Assembly: GCA_012800215.1 (NCBI GenBank)
Contig: JAAZJT010000081.1
Location: forward strand, 1 to 12,450
From: Bacillota bacterium
Lineage (GTDB): Bacteria > Bacillota > Dethiobacteria > Dethiobacterales > Dethiobacteraceae
Length of the DNA: 12,450 nucleotides
Direction: 5' to 3'
This document shows, piece by piece, positions 6,089-12,450 of this stretch. The notes under the pieces were generated by a model. That model worked only from the letters and a program-made list of their open reading frames with translations, was not told where the DNA came from and made no database searches. Each line of letters begins with the position of its first letter. Positions within the stretch are counted from its first letter, which is position 1. The translations under genes and the position numbers were made by a program.

Positions 6089-7780
6089 TTACATAACTAC
6101 TCTTAACACCTCTTCCAGTGATGTCAAGCCTTGTTTTGCTTTAGCTAAACCATCTTGTAATAACGTAACCATACCTTCAGCTACTGCCTGACGCCTAATT
6201 TCCCCTGCCGGCGCCCTCTGTACAGTCAACTGTTTAATCTTCTCTGAAACAAGTAAAAGCTCAAAAATTCCTATGCGTCCCGCGTAACCTGTATGGTTGC
6301 AGTGTAAACAACCGCCGCTTCGCGGCCGATAAAGAGTTAATTTTTCTTCGCCGTCTAACCGCATAATGGTACTATCTGCTTCTTTCCGTGTAAGTATATA
6401 TTTTTCCTTGCAATAAGAACAAAGCAAGCGGGCTAAGCGCTGTGCCATAATGCCGCTGACAGAAGAAGCCGTTAGATAAGGTTCCACTCCCATTTCCGTT
6501 AAGCGGCTGATGGCACTGGCAGCATCATTAGTATGCAGTGTGGCAAAGACCAGATGGCCGGTCAGGGCAGCTTCAATGGCAATGCGTGCCGTTTCCCGGT
6601 CGCGGATTTCCCCTACCATGATAATATCAGGGTCATTACGCAGAATAGAGCGCAAGCCGGAAGCAAAAGTTAGGCCTGCTTTGGTATTGATTTGAATTTG
6701 ATTAATTCCCGTCAACCTATACTCTACCGGGTCCTCAATGGTAATCACATTTTTACTAACACTATCCAATGCTCCCAGGCTGGCATACAAAGTTGTACTT
6801 TTGCCACTACCCGTAGGGCCCGTTACAGTAATAAAACCATACGGCAGATGAAGCAGCTTCTTGTATTGGGAGAGAATTTGTTCATCAACACCTAGCTTTT
6901 CCAGCGTAAGAAGATTTGCAGTGCGTTCCAGTAGGCGTAAAGTCACCCGTTCACCAGAACCAACAGGCATAGTGGCTACCCGAACGTCCACTATTTTCCC
7001 ATCCACTTTAACTGACATCCGCCCATCCTGAGGAAGACGCCGTTCCGCAATATTGAGATTAGCCATAATTTTAAACCGGGCAACTAATGCCCTGTAGAGT
7101 TGCCATGGTGGGTTAAACACATTGTGCAGCACTCCATCAATGCGGAAGCGTATCCGCACTTTTTGTTCATAAGTTTCAATATGTATATCACTGGCTTTGG
7201 CGTTTACCGCCTGCGTAAGTATGGTATTAGCCAGCTGCACAGCCGGTTCTTCGCTGTCACCTGACAGCAAATGTACTTCCGGCTCATCTTCATAGGGGCT
7301 TTCTCTCTCCTCCTTCACTGCTAACTGCACACCAGCCATGCTAAAATTTCTAATTGCCGCTTCAAAATCACATGCAGTTACTAAAACAGTTTGCAGCTGA
7401 TATCCAGTTAATAAGCGCAAATCATCAAGGGCAGGCCTACCTAATGGTTTTACCACCGCCATCACTAAGTCACCTGTTTCTGTAAATTCTATAGGCAATG
7501 CCTGATAACGGCGAGCAGCCTTAGTGCTGATAGTGGCAATAGCTGCCGGATCAATGGGGTAACCCTCCAAGGAAATAAAAGGTATTCCTGCTAGCTCTGC
7601 CAAGGCACGGCTCACATCTTTTTCCCGGCAGTAACCAAGCTGAACCAGTATTTGTGTCAAATCAGTTTTACCTGACATTAAATTTTGTTGCAGCATAGCA
7701 CTTTGCAGCTCTTTTTTGCTTATTATTCCCCTATTAACAAGGCTCTGGCCTAATAATTCCGGCTCAACTAAAGGCTGCAC
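6089..7780 (-). CDS. pilB: Type IV pilus assembly ATPase PilB (GspE family)
   Basis: A 563-residue hexameric AAA-like ATPase that powers pilin polymerisation from the cytoplasm. Residues 1-100 form an MshEN/GspE-N domain (LGQSLVNRGIISKKEL followed by a second, degenerate repeat). The N2 domain (about 180-300) includes ASDIHIE, RFRIDGVLH and RRLPQDGR. The Walker A is GPTGSGKST (321-329). The Asp box and Walker B region DPDIIMVGEIRDRETA lies near 384, with the His box GHLVFATLHTNDA after it. The zinc-binding CSYC (about 453) and CLHC (about 491) pairs mark a PilB/GspE-type rather than a PilT-type ATPase. The start is GTG with GGGGAG nine bases upstream. It sits between pilO and pilD. The Arg normally heading the c-di-GMP-binding motif RLGxxLVxxG is Leu here. 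Confidence 0.96.
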   Translation of the reverse strand: MQPLVEPELLGQSLVNRGIISKKELQSAMLQQNLMSGKTDLTQILVQLGYCREKDVSRALAELAGIPFISLEGYPIDPAAIATISTKAARRYQALPIEFTETGDLVMAVVKPLGRPALDDLRLLTGYQLQTVLVTACDFEAAIRNFSMAGVQLAVKEERESPYEDEPEVHLLSGDSEEPAVQLANTILTQAVNAKASDIHIETYEQKVRIRFRIDGVLHNVFNPPWQLYRALVARFKIMANLNIAERRLPQDGRMSVKVDGKIVDVRVATMPVGSGERVTLRLLERTANLLTLEKLGVDEQILSQYKKLLHLPYGFITVTGPTGSGKSTTLYASLGALDSVSKNVITIEDPVEYRLTGINQIQINTKAGLTFASGLRSILRNDPDIIMVGEIRDRETARIAIEAALTGHLVFATLHTNDAASAISRLTEMGVEPYLTASSVSGIMAQRLARLLCSYCKEKYILTRKEADSTIMRLDGEEKLTLYRPRSGGCLHCNHTGYAGRIGIFELLLVSEKIKQLTVQRAPAGEIRRQAVAEGMVTLLQDGLAKAKQGLTSLEEVLRVVM

Positions 7781-7807
7781 CTTTATACACTCCCCGTTAC
7801 TTCAATC

Positions 7808-8356
7808 TTATAAAATAGCAAAGACACTTGCCCTTAAATTAAAGTAGCCCGTTCTTTTTTCTCCGTCTGCCGTAAAATACATTTCATCAATCCTTAGTGC
7901 CCTTTCATAGCTCTGGAGATACTCTAGAAAACTTTTAAACTGTTCATTATTCCCGTAAAATACCATTTGCAGTGGTATTTCTATAAAACCATCCCGACTA
8001 ATTCTTTCGGCAAAACTCAGCTGCATAAATCTCATCCCGGCCAGCTGAAGGCCTTGCTGTAAACCAAGCAATAATTGTTCTTCTTCTGCCTCATCAGGTA
8101 TTAATTGTGTTAAAATTGACAGCTTAGCTGCCAACTGCTGCTCTCTTTCTCCCAAAATCCTGGCCGACGCTAAATGTTTGCTAACTGCATGTTGCCTTTG
8201 CAGTTCCTGCTCCAAAAGTTGCTGGGCACTCTGATATGCCCTAAATTGCCGGAGAAAACATATACCGGCCGCTATCACCAGCAACGCCAGAAAAATTAAT
8301 TTCAACTTCTGCTGATTTTGCTTGATTAACTGATTACGGTTCATACGGTTTTCCAT
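7808..8356 (-). CDS. pilO: PilO-like type IV pilus assembly protein
   Basis: A 182-residue bitopic membrane protein. It has a short basic cytoplasmic tail (about 1-18), one transmembrane helix (LKLIFLALLVIAAGICFL, about 18-36), a coiled-coil stretch (about 40-85) and a C-terminal ferredoxin-like domain (about 90-182) with IPLQMVFYGNNEQFKSFLEYLQ, a typical PilO feature. It pairs with PilN in the inner-membrane alignment complex. It overlaps the pilN stop by 23 bases. The first ATG has only GGGGG directly against it, while Met5 at 8344 has GGGGGATGGA at better spacing and may be the true start. Identity rests on fold pattern and position after pilN; sequence conservation in this family is low. 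Confidence 0.85.
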   Translation of the reverse strand: MENRMNRNQLIKQNQQKLKLIFLALLVIAAGICFLRQFRAYQSAQQLLEQELQRQHAVSKHLASARILGEREQQLAAKLSILTQLIPDEAEEEQLLLGLQQGLQLAGMRFMQLSFAERISRDGFIEIPLQMVFYGNNEQFKSFLEYLQSYERALRIDEMYFTADGEKRTGYFNLRASVFAIL

Positions 8357-8894
8357 CCCCCGTTATAATCCTAACTGTAAACTGTACCTGTTTTAGCGAC
8401 TCTAACTTTTTGGTTGAAATAACATGCACCTCTGAAATGCCGCTGGTGCTTTTTAGTAACAAAACCCATTGTGATAAATCAGTATAATGATCAGCTACCC
8501 CTTCTATATTTACCAACACCTGCTTATCTTCCCGTGAAGCGACCAACTTTGTCAGCCTAATGCCTTCAGCAGCGGAGGCCAAAATCCCCTGCATGAACTG
8601 AGCCCAGTCAAAGCTGCTGCCAATGGCTTGCTGTAATATATTTTTTTTATGCTTTGCCTGGCGGTCTAAAGATATTGCAGTTTCATAAAATGCGATTTCC
8701 TCTTCCCAATTAGCTCTTTGTTCTGCTATCAATCCCGCTTCTTGTTTTATGCGCTTTGTCTGCACCCATAGCAGCAGTGAAACAATTATCAGGAGTACAA
8801 CCAGCAAAAAAATAATTTTTTGGACACAAGACTTCATCCTCTGACGTTTCTGTACTGCCTGCAATTCTTGCGGCAATAAATTTATCTTAATCAT
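8334..8894 (-). CDS. pilN: PilN-like type IV pilus assembly protein
   Basis: A 186-residue bitopic protein that opens with MIKINLLPQEL, the conserved cytoplasmic INLLP motif by which PilN docks onto PilM. A transmembrane helix (VQKIIFLLVVLLIIVSLLLWV, about 24-44) is followed by a coiled coil (about 45-85) and a ferredoxin-like C-terminal domain (about 90-186, with GIRLTKLVASREDKQVLVNIEGVA). The ATG has GGAAAGGA upstream and lies three bases after the pilM stop. The gene overlaps pilO. The motif and gene order make the call secure. Confidence 0.93.
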   Translation of the reverse strand: MIKINLLPQELQAVQKRQRMKSCVQKIIFLLVVLLIIVSLLLWVQTKRIKQEAGLIAEQRANWEEEIAFYETAISLDRQAKHKKNILQQAIGSSFDWAQFMQGILASAAEGIRLTKLVASREDKQVLVNIEGVADHYTDLSQWVLLLKSTSGISEVHVISTKKLESLKQVQFTVRIITGDGKPYEP

Positions 8895-8896
8895 AA

Positions 8897-9898
8897 CTAT
8901 CCTTTCCAGCCATACATTGCTAAACCGGTACTTACAGCAAATTCCGGATTGTTAACCATTAGCTGCAGCTCTTTATTTTTAGTCGTCAACTTAGCTGCCG
9001 GTCGTATAGTTTCAACCGGCATGCCGATTTCTTTTTGCAAGAATTTTCTTATACCCTGCATACGGGCGCCATAACCGCTTAAGTATAATTTGTCAACTTT
9101 TGTTAACCTCTGCTGGGCCAAAAAATAATCAATGGCTGACTCTAATTCACCCTTTACAGCTTTACACCAGCCGGATAAAGCATCCCTTTCCTCCTGCTTT
9201 AAAATATGGGGAGAAACTTGGTTAGAAATTAAACTTAAGTCAAGCTGTTGCAGATACTGCTGCAAACTGTGAGGAATAATGGTTGCTAAACGCGGCAGGC
9301 CATCTACCGCCGCTACCAGACTATTTAACCCCAAAGCTAAATCCAACATAACAATTGTACCTTTGCGCTGAGCAGGCGAAAGAAGGCGTAATAATGCCAG
9401 CGGCACCACATCTACCGCTTGTGTTATTAACTTACTCTGGAAAAATGGTGTAATATTTGACACTAGTTGTGTCTTTTTTGCTGCTACAAGCATTACTTCA
9501 TATTTCTCTTCTGCCTGATTTTCTCCTAACACAGCTACATCCACAACCATTTCTTTGCTTGATAGCGGTAAATAGCTATCAAGCTGCCACAAGATGGCTT
9601 GTTTTAATTTATCCTTTTTTATTTTCCGGTAGTTAATAAAGCGTAGCAGTACATTGTGGTTAAAAACAGCAAGAACTACTTGGCGGCTCTGAAAATTTGC
9701 AGTATGCCATAACTTTTGCAGCGCATTTACCAAAACTTCAGGCTGTTGGACAACACCGCTTTGTACAGCTTTTTCCGTTACAGCAATTTGTCCTGCTGCT
9801 TCAATGGATGCCGTTCCCCTCACATTCTTAAGCTCCACTGCCCGTATAAAACCAGTATCCAGTTCTACTCCCACAACATTCTTTTTTGACTTTAGCAT
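8897..9898 (-). CDS. pilM: PilM actin-like type IV pilus assembly protein
   Basis: A 333-residue cytoplasmic actin/FtsA-fold protein. The phosphate-1 loop GVELDTGFIRAVELK (10-24) is typical of PilM. The central region (VLLRFINYRKIKKDKLKQAI, then WQLDSYLP) matches the PilM pattern. A second nucleotide-binding segment MLDLALGLNSLVAAVDG lies near 185-200, and an adenosine-type loop LYLSGYGARMQGI near 272. PilM binds the N-terminus of PilN and links PilB to the envelope complex. The ATG follows AGGGGG, eight bases upstream, and the start is 11 bases past the sigma factor gene, so the two are probably co-transcribed. In the P1 loop the canonical DIG is DTG, a minor change. Confidence 0.94.
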   Translation of the reverse strand: MLKSKKNVVGVELDTGFIRAVELKNVRGTASIEAAGQIAVTEKAVQSGVVQQPEVLVNALQKLWHTANFQSRQVVLAVFNHNVLLRFINYRKIKKDKLKQAILWQLDSYLPLSSKEMVVDVAVLGENQAEEKYEVMLVAAKKTQLVSNITPFFQSKLITQAVDVVPLALLRLLSPAQRKGTIVMLDLALGLNSLVAAVDGLPRLATIIPHSLQQYLQQLDLSLISNQVSPHILKQEERDALSGWCKAVKGELESAIDYFLAQQRLTKVDKLYLSGYGARMQGIRKFLQKEIGMPVETIRPAAKLTTKNKELQLMVNNPEFAVSTGLAMYGWKG

Positions 9899-9909
9899 AG
9901 AAAAGCCCC

Positions 9910-10605
9910 CTAAGACTCCAGCTGCTTTGCTAACTCCCGTAAACCATGATGTAGAATCGTAGACACTTTACGTTGCTGAATGTCCAATTTTTTGCCAGCC
10001 TCAGTCTGTGTCAAGTCCTGAAAAAACAATAAATATATTACTTCTCGCTGCAGTTCATTTAAGCAATCTATTGCTTGCTGCAGTGCCAACTTGTCTGCAA
10101 GTGAAAGTTTATCCTCTGCTTGCATGTAGGCAAACTGCGTCAGATCAGCCTCCTCCAGAGAAATTATACTGGCACGCATAGCCTGAACTATTTTTGTTTT
10201 TTTGACTTGCAGAGCTTGTGCAATTTCCTCTGGTGTGGGCAGCTCTCCTCTTTCTTGAAGCACCTTTGCCACATATCTGTCCAGTCGATACCGTAGATCC
10301 TGAGCTACCCCCGGCCGATAATATAGTGCCTCCTGCCGCAGATAATGCCGTATTTCTCCTTTAATACAGTGAGAGGCATAAGTGGAAAAAGAGGCCCCTT
10401 TAGACGGGTCAAAGCGGCGAACTGCTTTTATTAACCCAACTCGTCCGGCCTGCAAAGTATCTTCACATTTTTCACCATTATAAATACGTGCAAAATGGCG
10501 TACCAGGCGTTCACCTGCACAAACTAAAGCCGTTAAAGCTGCCCGTCCCTTCTGACAATATAACTTGTAAAAATGATCTAGATTTCTTTCTTTTACAGCA
10601 TACAT
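9910..10605 (-). CDS. Sigma-70 family RNA polymerase sigma factor (SigB/SigF-type) inside the pilus operon
   Basis: A 231-residue group 3 sigma factor. Region 2 (about 20-92) includes EDTLQAGRVGLIKAVRRFDP and FSTYASHCIKGEIRHYLR, the core-binding and -10-recognition pattern seen in SigB, SigF, SigG and FliA. Region 3 (about 95-150) contains RGELPTPEEIAQALQV. Region 4 (about 175-230) has a helix-turn-helix with LNELQREVIYLLFFQDLTQTEAGKKL and QRKVSTILHHGLREL, for -35 contact. All parts seem intact, so it should be active. It lies between pilC (10-base gap) and pilM (11-base gap) on the same strand, so it is made with the pilus proteins. No anti-sigma or anti-anti-sigma gene is in the window. Control of pilA or of its own operon is an attractive inference but not shown. 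Confidence 0.93.
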   Translation of the reverse strand: MYAVKERNLDHFYKLYCQKGRAALTALVCAGERLVRHFARIYNGEKCEDTLQAGRVGLIKAVRRFDPSKGASFSTYASHCIKGEIRHYLRQEALYYRPGVAQDLRYRLDRYVAKVLQERGELPTPEEIAQALQVKKTKIVQAMRASIISLEEADLTQFAYMQAEDKLSLADKLALQQAIDCLNELQREVIYLLFFQDLTQTEAGKKLDIQQRKVSTILHHGLRELAKQLES

Positions 10606-10615
10606 AGATGATCAC

Positions 10616-11812
10616 TCAGAACTGCGTAATAACTGAGAACATTGGCAGGTATAAAGCTATTACCATTAAACCGACGATACTGCCTATACCAATGATCATT
10701 AATGGCTCAATTAAACTTGTCATACCCTTAACAAGTGCTGCTACTTCCGCTTCATAAAACTCAGCTATGCAAATTAATAGCTTTGGTAAATCACCCGATT
10801 CCTCGCCAACAGCCATCATCTGTGTCACCAATGGTGGGAAAAATCCACTTTCCCGAAAAGGGGCAGCAATACTATCGCCTGCCTTAATACGTTCATATGC
10901 CTGATGGGTTATCTCTTCAATTAGCAAGCTGCCGGCTGCAGGACCGGCCACCTCCAGCGCTTGCAGTACTGGAACTCCGCCGGCGAGCAGCATTGCTAAA
11001 ACGCGTGTAAACCTGGCGAAGATTGTCTTTTTTGCTACACCACCCCAGATGGGCAGACGTAAAGATATGTATTCTCTGGCTTTTTTGCCAATTGTACTAT
11101 TTTTCAACCTATATACAGCCCAGCCTAAAAAAGCTGCTGCTGCAGTATAATAATACCTGTAGCGCCGCAGCGAATTACTAAGGGCAATAATGGCACTTGT
11201 CAGCGGTGGCAACTTTGTATCGGGCGGGTAATACGCCCAAAAGACCGGTACAGCATAAATTAACATTACTATTAGGATAAATAGAGCAAATAGCAATACA
11301 GTCAGCGGGTAAAACATGGCGGAGCGAATATTATCCCTTAAATTTTTTTCTTTTTCCAATTGCTGGGATAGCTGCTGCAAAATTACTTCCAACATTCCCA
11401 CTACCTCACCAGCTTTAATTTGCTTAATATAATTAGGCGGAAAAATATGGGGAAATTGCTCTAATGCCTGAGAGATACTTATTCCTGATTCCACAAGGAA
11501 CGCAATTTCCTGCAGGCACCTTTTCCAAGTGCGATTTTCTGCCTGCTGAACTAAAACATGCAAACTTCTTCTTAATGGAATGCCAGAGTCTAGCATGGTG
11601 GCTAACTGGCGGCTAAAAAGTGCCAATTCACCCAAACTCACTTTTTTCCAATGAGCCAATAGCAATGTCAAACTCATTTTGGGCGATATTTCTAGTGGTG
11701 TATATCCTTGTTCCCTTAAGTGTGCTGCTGCAACGAACTCATTCTCTGCCTCCAGCCTGCCGCTAATTAGCACCCCTCCTTGGTCATAAGCCTGATAACT
11801 ATATAGCGGCAA
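10616..11812 (-). CDS. pilC: Type IV pilus inner-membrane platform protein PilC (GspF family)
   Basis: A polytopic membrane protein of 398 residues on which PilB works. It has two T2SSF domains: the first runs from about residue 65 to 190 (LALFSRQLATMLDSGIPLRRSL), the second from about 265 to 395 (FARFTRVLAMLLAGGVPVLQAL). Transmembrane segments are FYPLTVLLFALFILIVMLIY, a middle one near YYYTAAAAFLGWAVYRL, and the C-terminal LMIIGIGSIVGLMVIALYLP. An in-frame ATG lies nine codons upstream at 11839. I prefer the TTG at 11812, because GAGGTGA stands five bases before it and the protein then begins MPLYSYQAYDQGG, the usual PilC opening; no such SD serves the ATG at normal spacing. It is the first gene of the minus-strand operon, divergent from pilA. 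Confidence 0.94.
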   Translation of the reverse strand: MPLYSYQAYDQGGVLISGRLEAENEFVAAAHLREQGYTPLEISPKMSLTLLLAHWKKVSLGELALFSRQLATMLDSGIPLRRSLHVLVQQAENRTWKRCLQEIAFLVESGISISQALEQFPHIFPPNYIKQIKAGEVVGMLEVILQQLSQQLEKEKNLRDNIRSAMFYPLTVLLFALFILIVMLIYAVPVFWAYYPPDTKLPPLTSAIIALSNSLRRYRYYYTAAAAFLGWAVYRLKNSTIGKKAREYISLRLPIWGGVAKKTIFARFTRVLAMLLAGGVPVLQALEVAGPAAGSLLIEEITHQAYERIKAGDSIAAPFRESGFFPPLVTQMMAVGEESGDLPKLLICIAEFYEAEVAALVKGMTSLIEPLMIIGIGSIVGLMVIALYLPMFSVITQF

Positions 11813-11914
11813 AGCCCTCACCTCACTTTTCATCAGCATTCTAAAAAATCAATTCGCCACCTTCCTTATTTTTCCTGCATATATTTTACATTTTTTAATT
11901 TATTTGGTAAATGT

Positions 11915-11944
11915 TTGTCTAATTCTAGCATAATCAGGTATAAC
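11915..11944 (+). promoter_or_regulatory. Candidate promoter for pilA
   Basis: TTGTCT (11915-11920) and TATAAC (11939-11944) are separated by 18 bases, a moderate sigma-A type match ending about 30 bases before the GTG start of pilA. Read for a SigB-like factor, the same stretch gives GTTTGT and AGGTAT with 17 bases between, close to GTTTAA/GGGTAT but with longer spacing than usual. It overlaps the minus-strand -10 candidate. Which factor uses it is unknown. Confidence 0.4.
11922..11930 (-). promoter_or_regulatory. Extended -10 promoter candidate for the pilC operon
   Basis: On the minus strand the sequence TGCTAGAAT is a full extended -10 element (TGnTAnAAT type), about 85-90 bases before the pilC ATG. 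The hexamer 17 bases upstream (ATAAAT) is a poor -35, which an extended -10 can tolerate. Sigma-A type recognition is assumed; no transcription data support it. Confidence 0.4.
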
Positions 11945-11974
11945 ATTTATAAAAGATAAAAGGAGGAAGCAATT

Positions 11975-12349
11975 GTGCAAAGACTGCTGAGAAGGGTCTT
12001 AAATTCTCAGGGGTTCACCCTCGTTGAACTAATGGTGGTTGTAGTAATCGTTAGTGTTCTGGTGGCCATTGCCATTCCCGTTTATGACAGCGTTAGCGAA
12101 AATGCGCAAAATAAAGCTCATGAAGCAAATGAACGCACCATTTTTGGTGCAGCCCAAATGTATATAGCATCTTTAGGTGTTGCACCCAGTACTGTGAACG
12201 CTGAAACTAAAACAGTAGGAGAAGGTTCCGTCGTAGATACATACCTCAATAACCCACAAGCCTTAAGGCATCCTAAAACCGGTCAGGCGTACACAATAAC
12301 CATCACTAATGGCAAAATAGAAATCGGCTGCACAGTAAGCGTAAAATAA
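11975..12349 (+). CDS. pilA: Type IV prepilin, probable major pilin PilA
   Basis: A 124-residue prepilin. The 13-residue basic leader MQRLLRRVLNSQG is followed by FTLVELMVVVVIVSVLVAIAIP, an ideal class III signal with Glu at mature position 5 and Pro at 22. The mature protein is about 111 residues, short for a type IVa pilin and similar in size to clostridial PilA or ComGC-type pilins. The head includes NERTIFGAAQMYIAS and ends in beta strands (AYTITITNGKIEIGCTVSVK) with a single Cys, so no disulfide loop is possible. The start is GTG with AGGAGG eight bases upstream. It is divergent from pilC and stands apart from the minor pilins, with its own SD and likely its own promoter, which fits a highly expressed major subunit. 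That it is the major pilin is inferred from this context. Confidence 0.9.
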   Translation: MQRLLRRVLNSQGFTLVELMVVVVIVSVLVAIAIPVYDSVSENAQNKAHEANERTIFGAAQMYIASLGVAPSTVNAETKTVGEGSVVDTYLNNPQALRHPKTGQAYTITITNGKIEIGCTVSVK

Positions 12350-12384
12350 TACGGTGGCTAGAAACTTCCCTTGGATTTTGAGAC

Positions 12385-12405
12385 AATACTCTAAATTAGA
12401 GTATT
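12385..12405 (+). terminator. Palindrome after pilA, possible weak terminator
   Basis: A perfect 10-bp inverted repeat, AATACTCTAA and TTAGAGTATT, around a single central A lies 35 bases after the pilA stop. It is followed by TGGAGTTTTTT. The stem is AT-rich and the T run begins six bases late, so termination is likely to be partial, allowing some read-through to the gene beyond the edge. Confidence 0.5.
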
Positions 12406-12438
12406 TGGAGTTTTTTGACCTGGTCGAAAAACTCCAAA
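12404..12438 (+). repeat. 17-bp near-perfect palindrome abutting an SD
   Basis: Arms 12404-12420 and 12422-12438 pair over 17 positions with one U-G wobble (12416 with 12426) and a one-base centre. No T run follows on either strand, so it is not a standard terminator. It directly abuts the SD at 12439-12443 and could be an mRNA stabiliser, a translational control hairpin or an operator. Confidence 0.6.
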
Positions 12439-12443
12439 GGAGG
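12436..12443 (+). promoter_or_regulatory. Ribosome binding site of a gene starting just beyond the right edge
   Basis: AAAGGAGG is a near-ideal Shine-Dalgarno sequence and the window ends seven bases later (TTTAGAC), the normal distance to a start codon. A plus-strand gene following pilA is therefore likely to begin at or just after base 12451. No coding sequence of it is visible here. Confidence 0.5.
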
Positions 12444-12450
12444 TTTAGAC

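Noticed and set aside
1..12450. CRISPR arrays, tRNA or rRNA genes, insertion sequences and integrase sites
   Set aside because: No repeated spacers, cloverleaf-like segments, rRNA motifs or transposase frames were seen by reading both strands.

Overview
The window reads as chromosomal DNA of a low-to-mid GC, probably anaerobic, clostridial-type Firmicute. The Peptococcaceae, Syntrophomonadales and Dethiobacter-like lineages are the sort of group meant; no 16S or other marker fixes the genus. Support comes from strong Shine-Dalgarno sites, frequent GTG/TTG starts, a CD1247-type acidic zinc-ribbon protein next to efp, and a type IV pilus cluster with PilM/N/O proteins as found in many Clostridia. 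It is almost fully coding, and no gene-free stretch exceeds about 150 bases.

Layout: one long block of fourteen genes lies on the minus strand and is transcribed from right to left. Eleven of them, pilC through the FimT-like gene, are the pilus module: pilC (inner-membrane platform), a sigma-70 family factor, pilM, pilN, pilO, pilB (assembly ATPase), pilD (prepilin peptidase), then four minor-pilin-type genes (PilV/GspI-like, PilW/GspJ-like, PilX-like, FimT/GspH-like). Spacing is tight, with several overlapping stops and starts, as in an operon. Downstream, and possibly on the same transcript, are aroK (shikimate kinase), an M24 Xaa-Pro peptidase, efp (elongation factor P) and the CD1247-type protein. 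A strong bidirectional hairpin terminator closes the block at the left end. A single plus-strand gene at the right end, divergent from pilC, encodes a short pilin that is probably the major pilin PilA.

How the genes work together: PilD cleaves and methylates the prepilins. PilB drives polymerisation on PilC, with PilM/N/O linking the cytoplasmic ATPase to the envelope. The minor pilins probably prime or cap the fibre. No retraction ATPase (PilT) and no secretin (PilQ) are in the window.

Points of most interest are: (1) a SigB/SigF-type sigma factor embedded between pilC and pilM, suggesting a dedicated transcriptional circuit; (2) the PilW-like prepilin, which has a perfect class III signal but no start codon in its own frame and sits one base out of frame with a strong SD-GTG on a G4 tract (frameshifting, phase variation or sequence error); (3) two abutting near-perfect palindromes between pilA and an SD at the right edge, the second able to compete with SD pairing; (4) overlapping divergent promoters between pilA and pilC; (5) a PilD with a degenerate, cysteine-poor N-terminal loop.
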